Source of the DNA: Erpobdella octoculata
Lineage: Eukaryota > Annelida > Clitellata > Hirudinida > Erpobdellidae
Direction of reading: 5' to 3'
Length of the DNA stretch: 64,000 bases
Assembly: GCA_963978895.1 (NCBI GenBank)
Contig: OZ022239.1
Location: 15,052,187 to 15,116,186, forward strand
Part shown: one piece after another, positions 1 through 18,252 of the stretch
Layout: each line of letters opens with the position of its first letter
Numbering within the stretch: the first letter of the stretch is position 1
The notes under the pieces: generated by a model
The model's database searches: none
What the model was told of the DNA's origin: nothing
Seen by the model: only the letters and a program-made list of their open reading frames with translations
Made by a program: the position numbers and the translations under genes

Positions 1-444
1 AGAGAAAACAAATAAATATATATATATATATATATACGTTTTTCTAATGCACTAAAAAGAAGAAAATAAAATATTAAAAAACCTTTTAAAATACCAAGTT
101 TTTGTGAACTGAAATGAAGAAAATAATTTTGCTCTTGGCTGTGTGAGAAATGTCTTGATGGAGGCATGCATTAATTGTGGACATTCGTTCAACAAACAAG
201 CCATACATTTTTAAAACTTAAAACGTGGAGCGCCATTTATATTCAAAAAAGCGTTCTTCCTGCTTAAAAACAGCAGATGGTTAGTTTGAATGAAAGGCGC
301 CCCACGTTTTAAGTTTTAAAAATTTATGGCCATGTTTGTTATACGAATGTCCACAATTAATGCATGCCTCCATCAAGACATTTCTCACACAGCCAAGAAA
401 AAAATTATATTCTTCTTTTCAGTTCACAAAAACATGGTATTTTA

Positions 445-1240
445 TAAGGCTGGGCCCGATTAATCGGCGTACGCATAATCGGGGCCGATTATTGACATAT
501 CAGCATAATCGGTTATCGGGAAAAATAATCGGAGCCGATTAAATATTTTTTAAAAACTGGTTTGTATATTATCTAGTGAAAGTACGGCAACTGATAAAAA
601 AGTCTATCACCGTGCCGTGAATGAAAGTTGAAATAATAGAAATAAAAATGAAATCAAAGGTTTCAGTATCCCTATTTAGCGAAAATAGCTAGACGCTATT
701 TATCTGCACCAGCTTCCAGCGTGCCAAGTGAGCAGCTCTTCAAAGGCGCTGGAGAAATTTTTTTGGATCGGCGTGGATCGTTGCTCGCCGAGAAGGGAGA
801 AATGTTATTATTACTTAAATATAAATTACCTCAACTTGGCTTTAATTATTTTATTAACTCTTGAACTGTAGCTATCTTCAATATAAATTTTTATCCATTT
901 TGTATTTTTATTAGTTTAGAATTAATTACTGGATTATTATTTTATTCTTTTCAATATTATAATTAGTTTCAACATTGAATGACTTGACAAAATTTTCTGG
1001 ATTTTTAATAAATAATTATTGTTCTATGGTTGTGTGAACGTTGGTTGAATTATCACGGCTAGCGCATGCAAGCAGCAAAACACGCGCTTGTAATATGGCG
1101 GTATGTTTCGGAAGAAGCATTTTCACTAAAGAAATAGTAAGTATAAAATAATCGGCATTATAATCGGTATCGGCAATTTTAATAATCGGCTATACGCGGT
1201 ATCGGCATAATTGGCAAAAAGTCATATCGGAACAGCCTTA
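445..1240. mobile_element. hAT-superfamily DNA transposon, internally decayed
   Basis: The ends are TAAGGCTG and CAGCCTTA, flanked by a perfect 8-bp duplication GTATTTTA (437-444 and 1241-1248), as expected for hAT. Subterminal regions carry many copies of an ATAATCGG-type motif (455-540 and 1145-1230), probably transposase-binding sites. Inside, only a C-terminal transposase relic remains. It landed in the right arm of the 61-1290 foldback, so it is the younger of the two. Confidence 0.85.
667..864 (+). pseudogene. hAT transposase C-terminal dimerisation domain, relic
   Basis: An open stretch of 65 codons ends in TGA at 862-864. It contains the hAT C-terminal signature: RRYLSAPASSVPSEQLF, then GAGEI, DRRGSLL and LLLLKYKLP. 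This matches the dimerisation region of ZBED-like hAT transposases. The rest of the transposase (BED finger, RNase H-like core) is missing, so the element is not autonomous. Confidence 0.75.
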
Positions 1241-1589
1241 GTATTTTAAATGGTTTTTTTTAAATATTTTATGTAATTCTTTATTTTAATTAAGTTGTAT
1301 CCTCAGCATACCTTGTCACTCTCATGTGCAATGTAAATAGTTCATCGAAGGGTACTATTTATTGCTTTTAAAAGTTTCAAAATTTACGATGAACGTTGTT
1401 TTTTGTGTGAAATCTTGGTAAAATTTATGTTTTCTTATGCAAGTGTTGCCACATTTTTTGCTTTTTTAAGCATGAAAATGGGGGTGTCATTTGATGTTGT
1501 TTTATGGCTAAAATTATTCATTCTCCTAAGGTGAAAGATTAACAGATTTTGCTGTTTTAATTATTAATTTTTTGTTGTTGTTTTGTCAG

Positions 1590-3056
1590 ACATTGAGTCC
1601 ATCTATTCAAGCTGTTACAGTGATGATAAAGACAAACAAAATTCTATCAGAAGTCTGGATTGGTCAAACTCTAACTCATTTGAGAATCTCGCAAAAAAAT
1701 GTAAAGCCATCACAGATGATAATTTGGTCATGAAGCAAACATTGAATGTGGGAAAAGGTTCTGTTGTACCACCGTTTTCAAGTGTAGTTGGTGAGTGTTT
1801 GTGTTTATTTTCAAGATCCGTTGGTGTTAATAACAGTGCACTCACTATCAGTAGCACAAATGACTATTAATAGTGGTGGGCTTGTTGTTTATAGAGCTGG
1901 TAGTTGGTGAGCTGGTTATTTAAAATATAAAACGGTTTATCTGCATTTTAAATTGCAGTGAAAATAATAACAAATAATAATGAAAGTTATTTGCAAAATT
2001 TCTTTTAAGTAACATTTACTTGAGAAAAGATTGACTGGTGCCAGATGCCAATGGTGCATGACAGTAAAATGCTCGTGTAAATGCTCCCATGCATGCAATG
2101 ACATCTTGGTAGCCGAGAGTTTTGAATGTTGGTTGCTTTCCAACTTTCAATGCGCCGGTGTATTCACGCACGCAAGCCACAATACTTATTAAATAAGCGA
2201 CTTTATTGGTCGAGCATATCTAAAGACAAAAATAGACTGTTTTTAGTATATTTTAACTATGAAACGAAAAAATTAACAAATAATTTTTTTATTCAATATT
2301 AATATTATAGGCAATGTTACAATTAGCTAAAAATTATGAAAATTAGTGACAATTTAGAATGAAGTATAAATTGGAAGGAATATACATAAGTTTTCATTTT
2401 AGTTTCATCGGTATTGGAAGGCGTCTGCATAAAAAATCCTATCGGTATCTCTTTTTAATAGCTTGAAACTAATAAATAATGTAAAACCCAAGTAATAAAA
2501 GTTATTACGCAATTGTACACGGTCAGTCCTAAAGATTAAAATAGGTTTTGCATGATGGGCTAGCTCTGGTTGAAGCATAAACTATTATGAAAACATGTAT
2601 ACAAATTAGAATTATAAAGACTGAGAGTAAGTAAACAATAGATAAACAAATTACCGCCGTGTTATGCGAAATTGTGCTAACATACATACATACATACATG
2701 CATGCACATACATACATACTGACATCAGATGCTGATTTTTTTCAAAGACATTTCACGAATAACTTTCATTTTAAATTTCTTCCCTTAGAGACTGTTTATT
2801 TAAATAAGGCGTTTTGTTCCGAAGTTACATTAGGAAATGAAACAAATTCAGAATAAGCATTTACACATTTTAAATGAATTGTTCTTAATAATTATTTAAA
2901 AAAAATTAAGTTGTTTTATTAGAAAGACTCATTATTTTATAAATCTTAAGTGCAGCACCATGTTGTCAATAGTAATATGTGTGTGCTGTTAACATTGTGC
3001 AGTATTGAACTGTTAATAAATTCTATAAATAATAAATTTGACCAAGATGTGTTTTT

Positions 3057-3091
<35 letters not shown>

Positions 3092-6000
3092 AGTTTATAG
3101 TCCTTTACACCATGTGTTTTAAGACTCTAATGGCTGTATGTAGGAAGCACTTAAGTACTTCCTGTCGTGGATCAGAATTTGATCCTTTTTACTTTTCCCT
3201 CCTCCTTTCTCCAGGCTTGGGACTGGCTCGCAATAAGCGAGGCGGAGTTATGTGTCTTTAATGAATTTATTGTAGTAATATTTACTTGAAGATTTTATTT
3301 TATCTTTAAATAATATTCGGTTTGTTTGAGTATATTTATGCATATTTCTGCACTATATATTTTGACGTACAATAAATTATTGAAAATTCCAGTTCACTAC
3401 AGTGTATATTTAGAGTACTCAGAGGAACCTTTTGACTCAACAAAACTGAGAAAACAGCCATTTAGGTTTGAATTAGGTAAACAATATTTTTAATATTCAT
3501 TTTTTTTTATTACCACCATAGTCTCATATTTTCTCTCTTCCAGCTGCTGTTAAAATAATATCATTTGTTGTTGATGTATCAAGCACACCGTTCTGTTTTT
3601 GATTTTAATTTTACTTTATTTTTATATTTTATTAAGGAAGTGGGTCTACTGTTGAGGGCTTCAATATTGCAGTTGGGACAATGCGAAAAAAGGAAGTATC
3701 AATGTTTCTCATCTATCCCGAGTATGCCTTTGGTGTGAACGGCATCCCTCCCAGAATTCCAAAAAATGCGATTTGTGGGTTTTATATCTATTTAATTTAT
3801 TTATACTATTTTCAAGTGTTTATACAAATGTCTTTTTATCATACTTATTTCTTTAACACTATAATGAGTGTTTTTTAAATCATGGACATGATATATATAT
3901 ATATTTTCAAATCTTTTATATTGACTTTGATTGTGTTTGTGGCTGGCAAAATCTTGGATTTAATTGACCCACTTACAGTCAATCTAGCTGAAATTTGAAA
4001 TAGAGACTCATTCTTAATGACAATGCGATCTAATAACATTTATGAATGATTTTAAACTCGCTAACTCCCAGCTTTTTTAAATCAATTTCTGAATTTTATG
4101 AGCTTCCATTATCCAATTTAGCTGAACTTTTAATACAAAGACTTTTTCGTGACAAGAATGAAATCTATTAAATTTTGGTTATTTTCCATACCACCACCAA
4201 GTTGTTTTGATGAAATTTTCTATCATGGGTGAGCAAATCAATCAATTTCTGTCGTACAATCGAGCTGAAACCTACAACATAAACTCGTTCCAAATAGCAA
4301 TGCATTCTAATTAATTTTTAGACCCCTTACTCATCAAATCAGCTTTTACAGCTTTCTAAGTGAAATTTAGATTTCATAGATGCCAATTCTTGGTGGTGTT
4401 ATTTGTTTGATAATAGTTTATAATCATTTACACCCGGATTGATATGGCTGTATGTAGGAAATAACAAAGTACTTTCTGTCGCGGATCATAATTTGATCCC
4501 GTTTTTTTTGTTTTCCCTCCTTTATCCAGGCATGGAAGTGGCTCACAATTAGCAAGGCAGAGTTTTTGTTAGGATTAATAAATGAAGTATTTGTAGAACA
4601 AGCTGTGTTGTTTAAGATCATTCAAGGCTAAATGATCAGTTTTGACTGACATCATTTTCAGAGCACTATTGACTATTATAAATATTTAATAGTTCATTAA
4701 AATGAAAATACTGCCTAACTTGATATTGTTTTTATTTTCTTCACAATAGGTCTTTATTTGATAGAATTGATAGACTTTCAACCTATCGGAGGAGATACAC
4801 ATGACTACTTTGCTCTCCCAATGGTGTGTTAACATAATTTTATATTACTTGAATCATGAAAGATTGAATTATATTTTAAAATAATGATATTTGTTTTATT
4901 TGTTTTGTGATACTTTTTTAACTATATTTTTTAGGTTCACTTTTGCTAAAGTAAAGTTTCAATAGATGAAGCTTCAAACTAACTTTATTATTAAGTTTAT
5001 AAGATTATAGTTGCACTGTATTAATGTATTGGACTTTTGCAATATTTTCCCCTCTCATTCGTTGATACACTGCAGGCATTCCTTTAGGGTTTGAACCGTT
5101 GACTTTCCTGTCTCCAGATGAAGAGTGTGCCACCATCACCTCTCAGAATAATATTATTATTAATAGTTTTTTTTATATCAATCATTTGTGATTTTGTAAA
5201 ACTTTTAATAGTCAGAAAGGAATTCTATACTAAATAATCAGTATTATTTTTATACAAAATTTCAGAGTGAAAGAAAGCACGCCTCATTTGAAGTCATGTT
5301 GAAAGCTTACAAAGATATAGCAAATGTACATTTTTTTATAAATTTCATACATTTTATTTTATTTTGTTTATCATTGTTTATCATTGTTTATTGGGCATAC
5401 AAAAACACATCAAAGAAACACATAAAAATTGAAATAAAAGCATGCAACAAAAAATGAATGAGTAGTGCCCAAAAGGAACATCCGAAGAGATGAATCTCGC
5501 TTGAGGATGACCAGTGCAGATGAAACATTTACGAATAATAATAATACAGGTACATACAATACAATAAATTTAGAATGGTAATATAACTGAAATAAATTAC
5601 TAAGATGAACAAAATAACAAAATTTAACATTTAATAATATACAATATACGTTCGAATCTGAGATGATAGAATATATTATAATTTTAATAAGTGAGATTTA
5701 AGACGAGATTTAAATAATGAAAAGGACTCAGAGGACTGTATTGAAATAGGGATGACTGAATATGTACGCGGACCTAAACATTTAATAGAAAAGGTTTTTA
5801 GTCTTGTGTTTGCAAATTCTGGACGGAAAAGATTAGATGATCGCAAAAAATGGGTATGAATATCGGACGACTTTAAGAAGAAATCATGAAAGGATTGAGG
5901 TAGAGTAGAATTAGAATATTTATACATAAAAGAACCAATTTGAAACAGATTGACTTGATAAATGTTTAAAAGCGTATGTTCAGTAAATTTTGACTTACAA

Positions 6001-9000
6001 GAAGAAAGAGGATGTAAAAAAAAAATAATACGGATGAGTCGTTTGAGCAAAATGTGTAAAGAAAGAAGACGAGTTGGGTAATTAGAAGCCCAAACAATAT
6101 TGCAGTAAGAAATATAGGGAAAGACAAATGCATAATACAACATAATACAAGTTTTTGTATTAATAATTTGTTTAATAATTTTAAATATTGAACATATGAT
6201 ATTAATTAACCATTTAAAGACATAATTTATATTAATTTATTATTTCGCGCTCAGAGGAAAACATGGGTTTTTCGCTCGTATTTAAATAATTTAAATAGCT
6301 TGGAGCATTTTTTCTTTTTTTGTGTGTACGTTATGCAAAAAATTATAAAGTCCAAATATTTTTAAAATCAACAATAATTAAAATTTCTAATCAATTTCTT
6401 ATACTATAAGCAATAAGTCCAATAAGTTAATTACATGGCAAACATTGTAGAGGTGCATATTCAGTGCTAGACACTTTTGGCTTTTTTTTTAACTGTTGGA
6501 AGACTTGCTTGTTAAATGTTTGCTTGGTAGCCATAATATTTAATAATTTTATAATTTTATTTTGAACAGAAAAGCAAACAATTATTCCAAGAAAGCAAGT
6601 TTTTAGCAGCCAAGAGATCTTTCACTCAGGTGATGTGAATCTTGTTTTTATGTTCATTTGTAATTCATTACCTTCTGTGCCTTATGAAAATTAAAAAGTA
6701 ATTATTCTGAGTTATTTTCTCTAAAAAAAATAAAGCAATGCTCTATTATATGCAGCAACAAAACAATAATAGAATACCATTAGAGAATATATTTATAGAT
6801 AAATCTTTCTTATGTTATGGCAATAGGTACAGTGGTATTACCATGAATTTCATAGTAATTCTGCAGAAACGGGAATACCATGGTAGTGAGGATAAATTAT
6901 CAAATTTATTGCAGTAATGGGGATGATGTTGCGGGATTACCGCAGGAATGGAAACAAACGATGAAAGGATAAGTTTTGCAATATTACTACAGGAATAGAT
7001 TCATTTTTTAAACAAAATTTAAGTTTTCTTTCAATTTATCATTTATTTTTGTCAAGTGCTACATATTTTTTGCTAATTATTATTTATTCTTTGCAATTCA
7101 TTTTTGAAAACAATTTAAAAAGCATGTAAATATTTATCAATAATAATAACACGTTGTTTTTTATAGCTGAAATTTTAATTCCGTAGTTGTTTTTGCATTT
7201 TTGTTGAATTTGAAAAAAGCTGAAATTCAACGTTTAGTTTTGTTGATTTCAAATTGCTTTCAAATAATGTTTCGAGAGAGGCTAGTGATCAAATGTTTTA
7301 TTTTAATTATTTAAAATAATTTTCTTGTTTGTAGGCTTTGACAATGCTAGAAAATCATAGCTTGCAAGATGAACATGAAGAAAGACTGCTCCAAAAAGTT
7401 TGTTTCTATTTTTGACTGTAAATTTAGAAAAATTGCAGAGAGACATAGAAAAGATGGAGTGGGTAAATAAGTGTAAATCGTTGGTAGCACAATCATTCCA
7501 TGTCTGCACACACTAATTTGAATTCAATGAAAAGTAGACTTCCCAGGCACGCATTAGTATTAGTGAGGTATACACCATAGTAAAAACACAATGAGTAACT
7601 AGGAACAAGCCAATATCATTTGAGTAACGTTTGATTGACACATATGGGTGTGATTAGTTTGGGTGGGATGGAGTTTAATCAACAACTTTTTGTGTAAAAA
7701 AGGAATGTTCTTGGGAAGTGGTCCATGGAGAGGGGATAACATGCAATAATGTGATTAAATAAAAAATTCTGTCTTAATTTTTTTTTCTATTGGTGCATTT
7801 CTAATTTTATTTAAATTTTGTCTAATCGGTCTGAAAATTTAGTAGAATGCAATATAATTGACAATAATTCAATACACCAAATTTTAGTTCAATTCAATGA
7901 CAGGAAGTATGTTTTTTAAGCATCACAAGGTGAACAACAGATGCTTCAAGCAGGCAAGCAAAGATAATATAATAGATTTAAAAAAGACTGTTATTAGAGG
8001 AGATTCTTTGTTGCATCATCAAACCAAAATTTAAAGCAAAAAAAATTAATTTTTCTTTTGACTATTTGCACATTTTGTACAGATAAAAAAGAGTTAGATA
8101 AAATAGTGGAAAAATCTTTTCATTTATAGGCAGGTGTTATTTAGTAAGTTTGGTATGTGAAGTAATTACTCCATTATTTGGTATACCTATTATGAATTTA
8201 GACTTTGGCTTTAAATATCTTTTCAATTTGGAAATTTCTATTTCAGAGTCTTATAAAAGTAAACATCAATTTGGCTCTCTGCAATCTCAGACTCAAGCAA
8301 TCATCAAGAACCATCTTTCACTGCAATGAGGTCTTGAGAGAAGATGCCAGAAATGTCAAAGCTCTTTACTTGAAGGGAAAGGTCAATATTTTGTGTTATA
8401 CTTGTCATGTTTGTAGGTCATCCTTTGTTCAGTTGTACTACTGGGGTTGTCATTTTATAAAAAGTTTAAGATATGATTAAATAGTCATTTATATTCATGT
8501 GAAGCAACTGTGACATTTCATATGATATTGATTTGTTTGTATTTGATTGCTTATTCATTTGTCTGTTGATTACCACATCAATTATATTGTATTGTAACAT
8601 TGAAAACAAGTTAGCTTTTAACTATCTTAAACTGGATTTAAATTTTTTAAAAGAACAAGTAGAACTACATGTTTCTAAAAACTTCATAATATATTTTAAG
8701 GCACTGAAAAACTCTGGCGAATTTGAGAGAGCAAAAATCTTTCTCTTGAAAGCTAAAAAAATTAAACCAGGAAAGGAAATTCTTCACGAACTCGAAGATG
8801 TAGAAAGGTGGAAAATTTTGTTTTGTTACTAATTTGGAAATAAATTGTACACTTGTGTAATCGATCTCTGTTTTAATGTAATGATAAATGAAAAGATGTG
8901 AGAATACTATATTTTCAGTTATATATTTATATAACTTGAACATTCAGATACTGCAGTCTCTTTCAAAGTATCATCAACAATAAATCGGGTAAGAAGAAAT

Positions 9001-11365
9001 GTAATGATTTTATTTTGTACACAGAAGAATTGTTATAGTTACCAGCTATTTGAATAATGTTATAACTAAAAAAGAGAAAGTTTTCTGAATTTTTTATAGT
9101 CTGGGCTTTGTGGTTTGAGCTGTTATAAAAAGGTTAGCCTCTTACTCTTCATAAATGATGACAAAAGGAGGTTTGCAGGAAAAGCATCAAAATTCCAATT
9201 CTCTTTCCTGTTTCTTTGCCAGGTTGCTCTCCCGGTCACTTTCCCGCTTGCTCTCCTGTTGCTTTCCCACCGTTCTCCTTCTCACTCTCCAGCTTCCTCT
9301 CCCTTTCCCACTTGCTCTTCCAGTCCCGCTTGCTCTCCTCCCGTTCCTGCTCATGGACCTAATTGAACATTCTCAGATTAATCGAGGGCCACATTCTTAA
9401 AAATACATGTTTTATAATATATTTAATAAAACATTATATATATATATCAAAGAGCTAAATCAGGCGAATTATGACTAAAATGGAGTTAACATCATTGAAG
9501 ATATGCTTTTTGTTTTCTTTTCCTGTTTTACGTCCGTTTTTCCGTGCTTGCACGGGTTGGACGGTAACAATAAAGCAGTCAAACTTAATGACATGAATGC
9601 AGAATATACCTGGTAGAGCCCTTCGCAGGCCAATTTTTTGCAGCCCGGTCCGTCGGCAACTTGACCCGGCCCATTTCTTAAACACAAAGTTCCAGTCTGG
9701 GCATGGTCAGTTTTTACAACCATAAAATCTCTAGGCTTGGCATAATAACATCATCCGGCTCTAGTTCTCATCAAATTATCAGTGATACTCTTTACAGCAT
9801 CACCTTAAAAGTCAATATCATTTACAATTTTGGTGTTTTTAATTAGTCTTTCAATTTGGCACAAGAACTGGAGATAACATGTTGATGGGTCAGATCTGGC
9901 CAGGTAGCCGTATGTTGTGCACCCCTGATTTATATGTATTAAATATAAATCTCGTAAGCTGTGAAGAGGTTCACATGATCTTTCAAAAATTCTACTTTTT
10001 CAGCATTACGAGCATTGAAGCCTGAAGTCTATGATCAAACTTCTGAGGGGAAAAAAGATGAAAGCTCAAATGAGATTTCTGATTTTGAATCTTCAAATGA
10101 CCTTTCTGCAAAACTACAGTAAGGACTATTTTTTAGTAAAGGTGGAGACTAGACTAATTTAATAAATTATTTCTGTGGTTTATATTTATGCTATGATTGC
10201 ATGTAATATTGGTGCATATTTCAAATACAAATTAAAAAAATTTGAAATATCTTTCATATACAAACAATTTTTTAATATTTATGAAAAATTAGTTAGCAAC
10301 AAATTACCAGTCAAGAAGTACTGCATAAACGACCACCACTTTGCATAAGCAAGCAACCTAGTATTGCAATTATCATCTTAAAAACCATACATTTTAAGAT
10401 TAACAAGTGAAAGTTAATTTTAAAACATGCTTTTAAGATAGTTATAAAATTTCTTAGCAACTCTTATTATAAAAATAATACCCCGGTGAATACAACAAAA
10501 GTTTTTGTATGCTTCATTAATTTATTTTTTATTAATTTTTAATTTGGTTTAATTAAACATACCATTTTTAAGCGGGTGACTTTAGTAATGATCTTCCGAA
10601 ATTAAACACATCTGCTGACATCCGGAGAAGTGAAAGTTAATAAAAGCATGTAAAATAGAATTGAGATTTGTTAGGTAAGGTTCGTTATATAACAAGTATT
10701 TTATCTAATTTACAACTTTATTTTGTGGTGTTATGCTGATGGCTTTTGCCGATATTATGGCATTTTGATTGAATATTAAAAAACTGTTTGGACCATTAAA
10801 CTTTGGTTTTATATCTTTCCAAAGATATATAACATGTGGTAAAAGGATAAAAATATTAGGCTAATAGTACCACCCTTATCAAACACTTCTTACAACTAAC
10901 AATTCTCAATAAAATGCTCAATTTAAATTAATAAATATCAAGGGGCTAGCACAGAACAATGGTTTAGTGTTATTTACCATTTCTTGTTCAGTAATTTAAT
11001 AACCACCTACATATTAATAACATTGCTTTCAGATTGTTTGCAAATGATGAGGATTTGATGGAGCTTCCATTGCCATCAGGGAATCTTACAAAAGAGCAAA
11101 AGTCTGAATTTGAGAAACTGGCTCTTGAGAAAGAATTACTCTTTAAAGAACTCAAAGATGTAAGTTGTATGACAGCATTATCACATTATCATTTTTTACA
11201 TTTGTTTTGCTGCGCACCACACATTGTTGATGAATCATACAACTGACATACCCAAACCGACATAAAACAAAGCTGACAAAAATAATATATATATTGCAGG
11301 ACAATGGAAACTTGACCATCTACCTGCGGAAGAAGCATTCTACATGTGCAGGCTCCCAGAGCTAG
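1590..11365 (+). CDS. FKBP6: FKBP6/Shutdown-like inactive immunophilin with TPR domain (5' partial)
   Basis: Exons: 1590-1790, 3393-3476, 3637-3774, 4750-4823, 5266-5325, 6570-6629, 7335-7397, 8247-8381, 8701-8807, 8948-8988, 10004-10118, 11033-11159, 11300-11365 (stop TAG). All 12 junctions are phase-consistent and give about 420 residues, longer than vertebrate FKBP6 (about 330) because of an acidic C-terminal tail. The FKBP domain reads VHYSVYLEY, EPFDST, TMRKKEV, YPEYAFG, then LYLIELIDF. It keeps the FD and YA landmarks, but the position of the FKBP core tryptophan is Phe (TVEGFNIAV), as expected for a catalytically poor member. Exons from 5266 to 8807 encode TPR helices, including the NINLALCNLRL and RNVKALYLKG segments used for HSP90 contact. 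In flies and vertebrates this family is a germline HSP90 co-chaperone in piRNA loading. The first coding exon was not found; the first mapped exon needs one upstream base to complete its first codon. LINE and SINE-like relics sit in the introns. Confidence 0.85.
3058..3250 (-). mobile_element. Short retroposon (SINE-like or truncated LINE 3' end)
   Basis: Read on the minus strand, it ends in a poly(A) tract of about 28 bases (poly-T at 3059-3086). The tail before it, AACACATGGTGTAAAGGACT, is nearly identical to the 3' UTR end of the LINE at 33271-36481. The body contains AAGCCTGGAGAAAGGAGGAG and is not found in that LINE. It is therefore either a SINE borrowing the LINE tail or a 5'-truncated copy of a related LINE. 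It lies in an FKBP6 intron. Confidence 0.65.
4402..4570 (-). mobile_element. Second, older copy of the same short retroposon
   Basis: The body is related to 3058-3250 with substitutions: the GGCTGTATGTAGGAA block, the GATCATAATTTGATCC block, the TCCAGGCATGG region and the TATAATAGTTTATA-type end. The poly(A) has decayed and the MITE-like A/T ends are lost. Same orientation, in the next FKBP6 intron. Two copies with one body and one LINE-like tail support a mobile family rather than chance similarity. Confidence 0.6.
5337..6150 (-). mobile_element. 5'-truncated LINE, RT C-terminal region
   Basis: The minus strand carries a 155-codon open stretch (6143-5676) with the post-RT region of CR1/L2/Jockey-type LINEs: PYISYCNIVWASNYP, KRLIRIIF, FMYKYSNS, then LKTFSIKCLGPRTYS and a FKSRLKSHLL end. 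The LINE 3' end lies toward 5337 and ends in short AATAAACAATGAT-like repeats. The RT catalytic core is absent, so the copy is dead on arrival. It lies within an FKBP6 intron. Confidence 0.75.
9215..9360. repeat. Degenerate minisatellite of about 15 bp (GAGAGCAAGCGGGAA type)
   Basis: The plus strand shows repeats of the form TTGCTCTCC / TTCCCGCTTGCTCTCC across the interval. The reverse complement, GAGAGCAAGCGGGAA, recurs at about 13795-13850 and 14700-14800. The open frames through it are low-complexity and not real genes. Confidence 0.6.
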
Positions 11366-11543
11366 TGACCAACAGATAAATGAAAACCCATTATGTGTTC
11401 CAATTACAAGCACTTGTGAATGCGTCTTTTATGTATTATGTATGTATTACTCAAAAACATTTGTTGGTTTTATTTGAAAAAAATTTTTTTTTAACTGTCC
11501 TACATCATTGTCCTATATCTAAATGTAGTTGGTTTAAATAATC

Positions 11544-18251
<6,708 letters not shown>

Positions 18252-18252
18252 G

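Larger units (their letters stand above)
61..1290. repeat. Foldback (long inverted repeat), right arm split by a hAT insertion
   Basis: The left arm at about 61-235 is the near-exact reverse complement of the right arm, which runs from about 294 to 444 and resumes at 1241-1290 after the inserted hAT element. The spacer is about 60 bp. Landmarks shared by both arms are the GGCATGCATTAATTGTGG block and TTTTAAAACTTAAAACGTGG. No coding sequence is visible. It is either a foldback or MITE-like element or a local inverted duplication; I found no flanking target duplication. The arms are similar enough to form a stable hairpin in RNA. Confidence 0.8.

Noticed and set aside
1095..1136. ATG near 1095 with a GTAAGT donor at 1137 as FKBP6 exon 1
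   Set aside because: It lies inside the hAT element and the splice phase does not match exon 1590-1790.
9455..9723. Two overlapping minus-strand frames with GC-richer sequence
   Set aside because: They share the same DNA in two frames and look like an old dispersed repeat; no domain visible.
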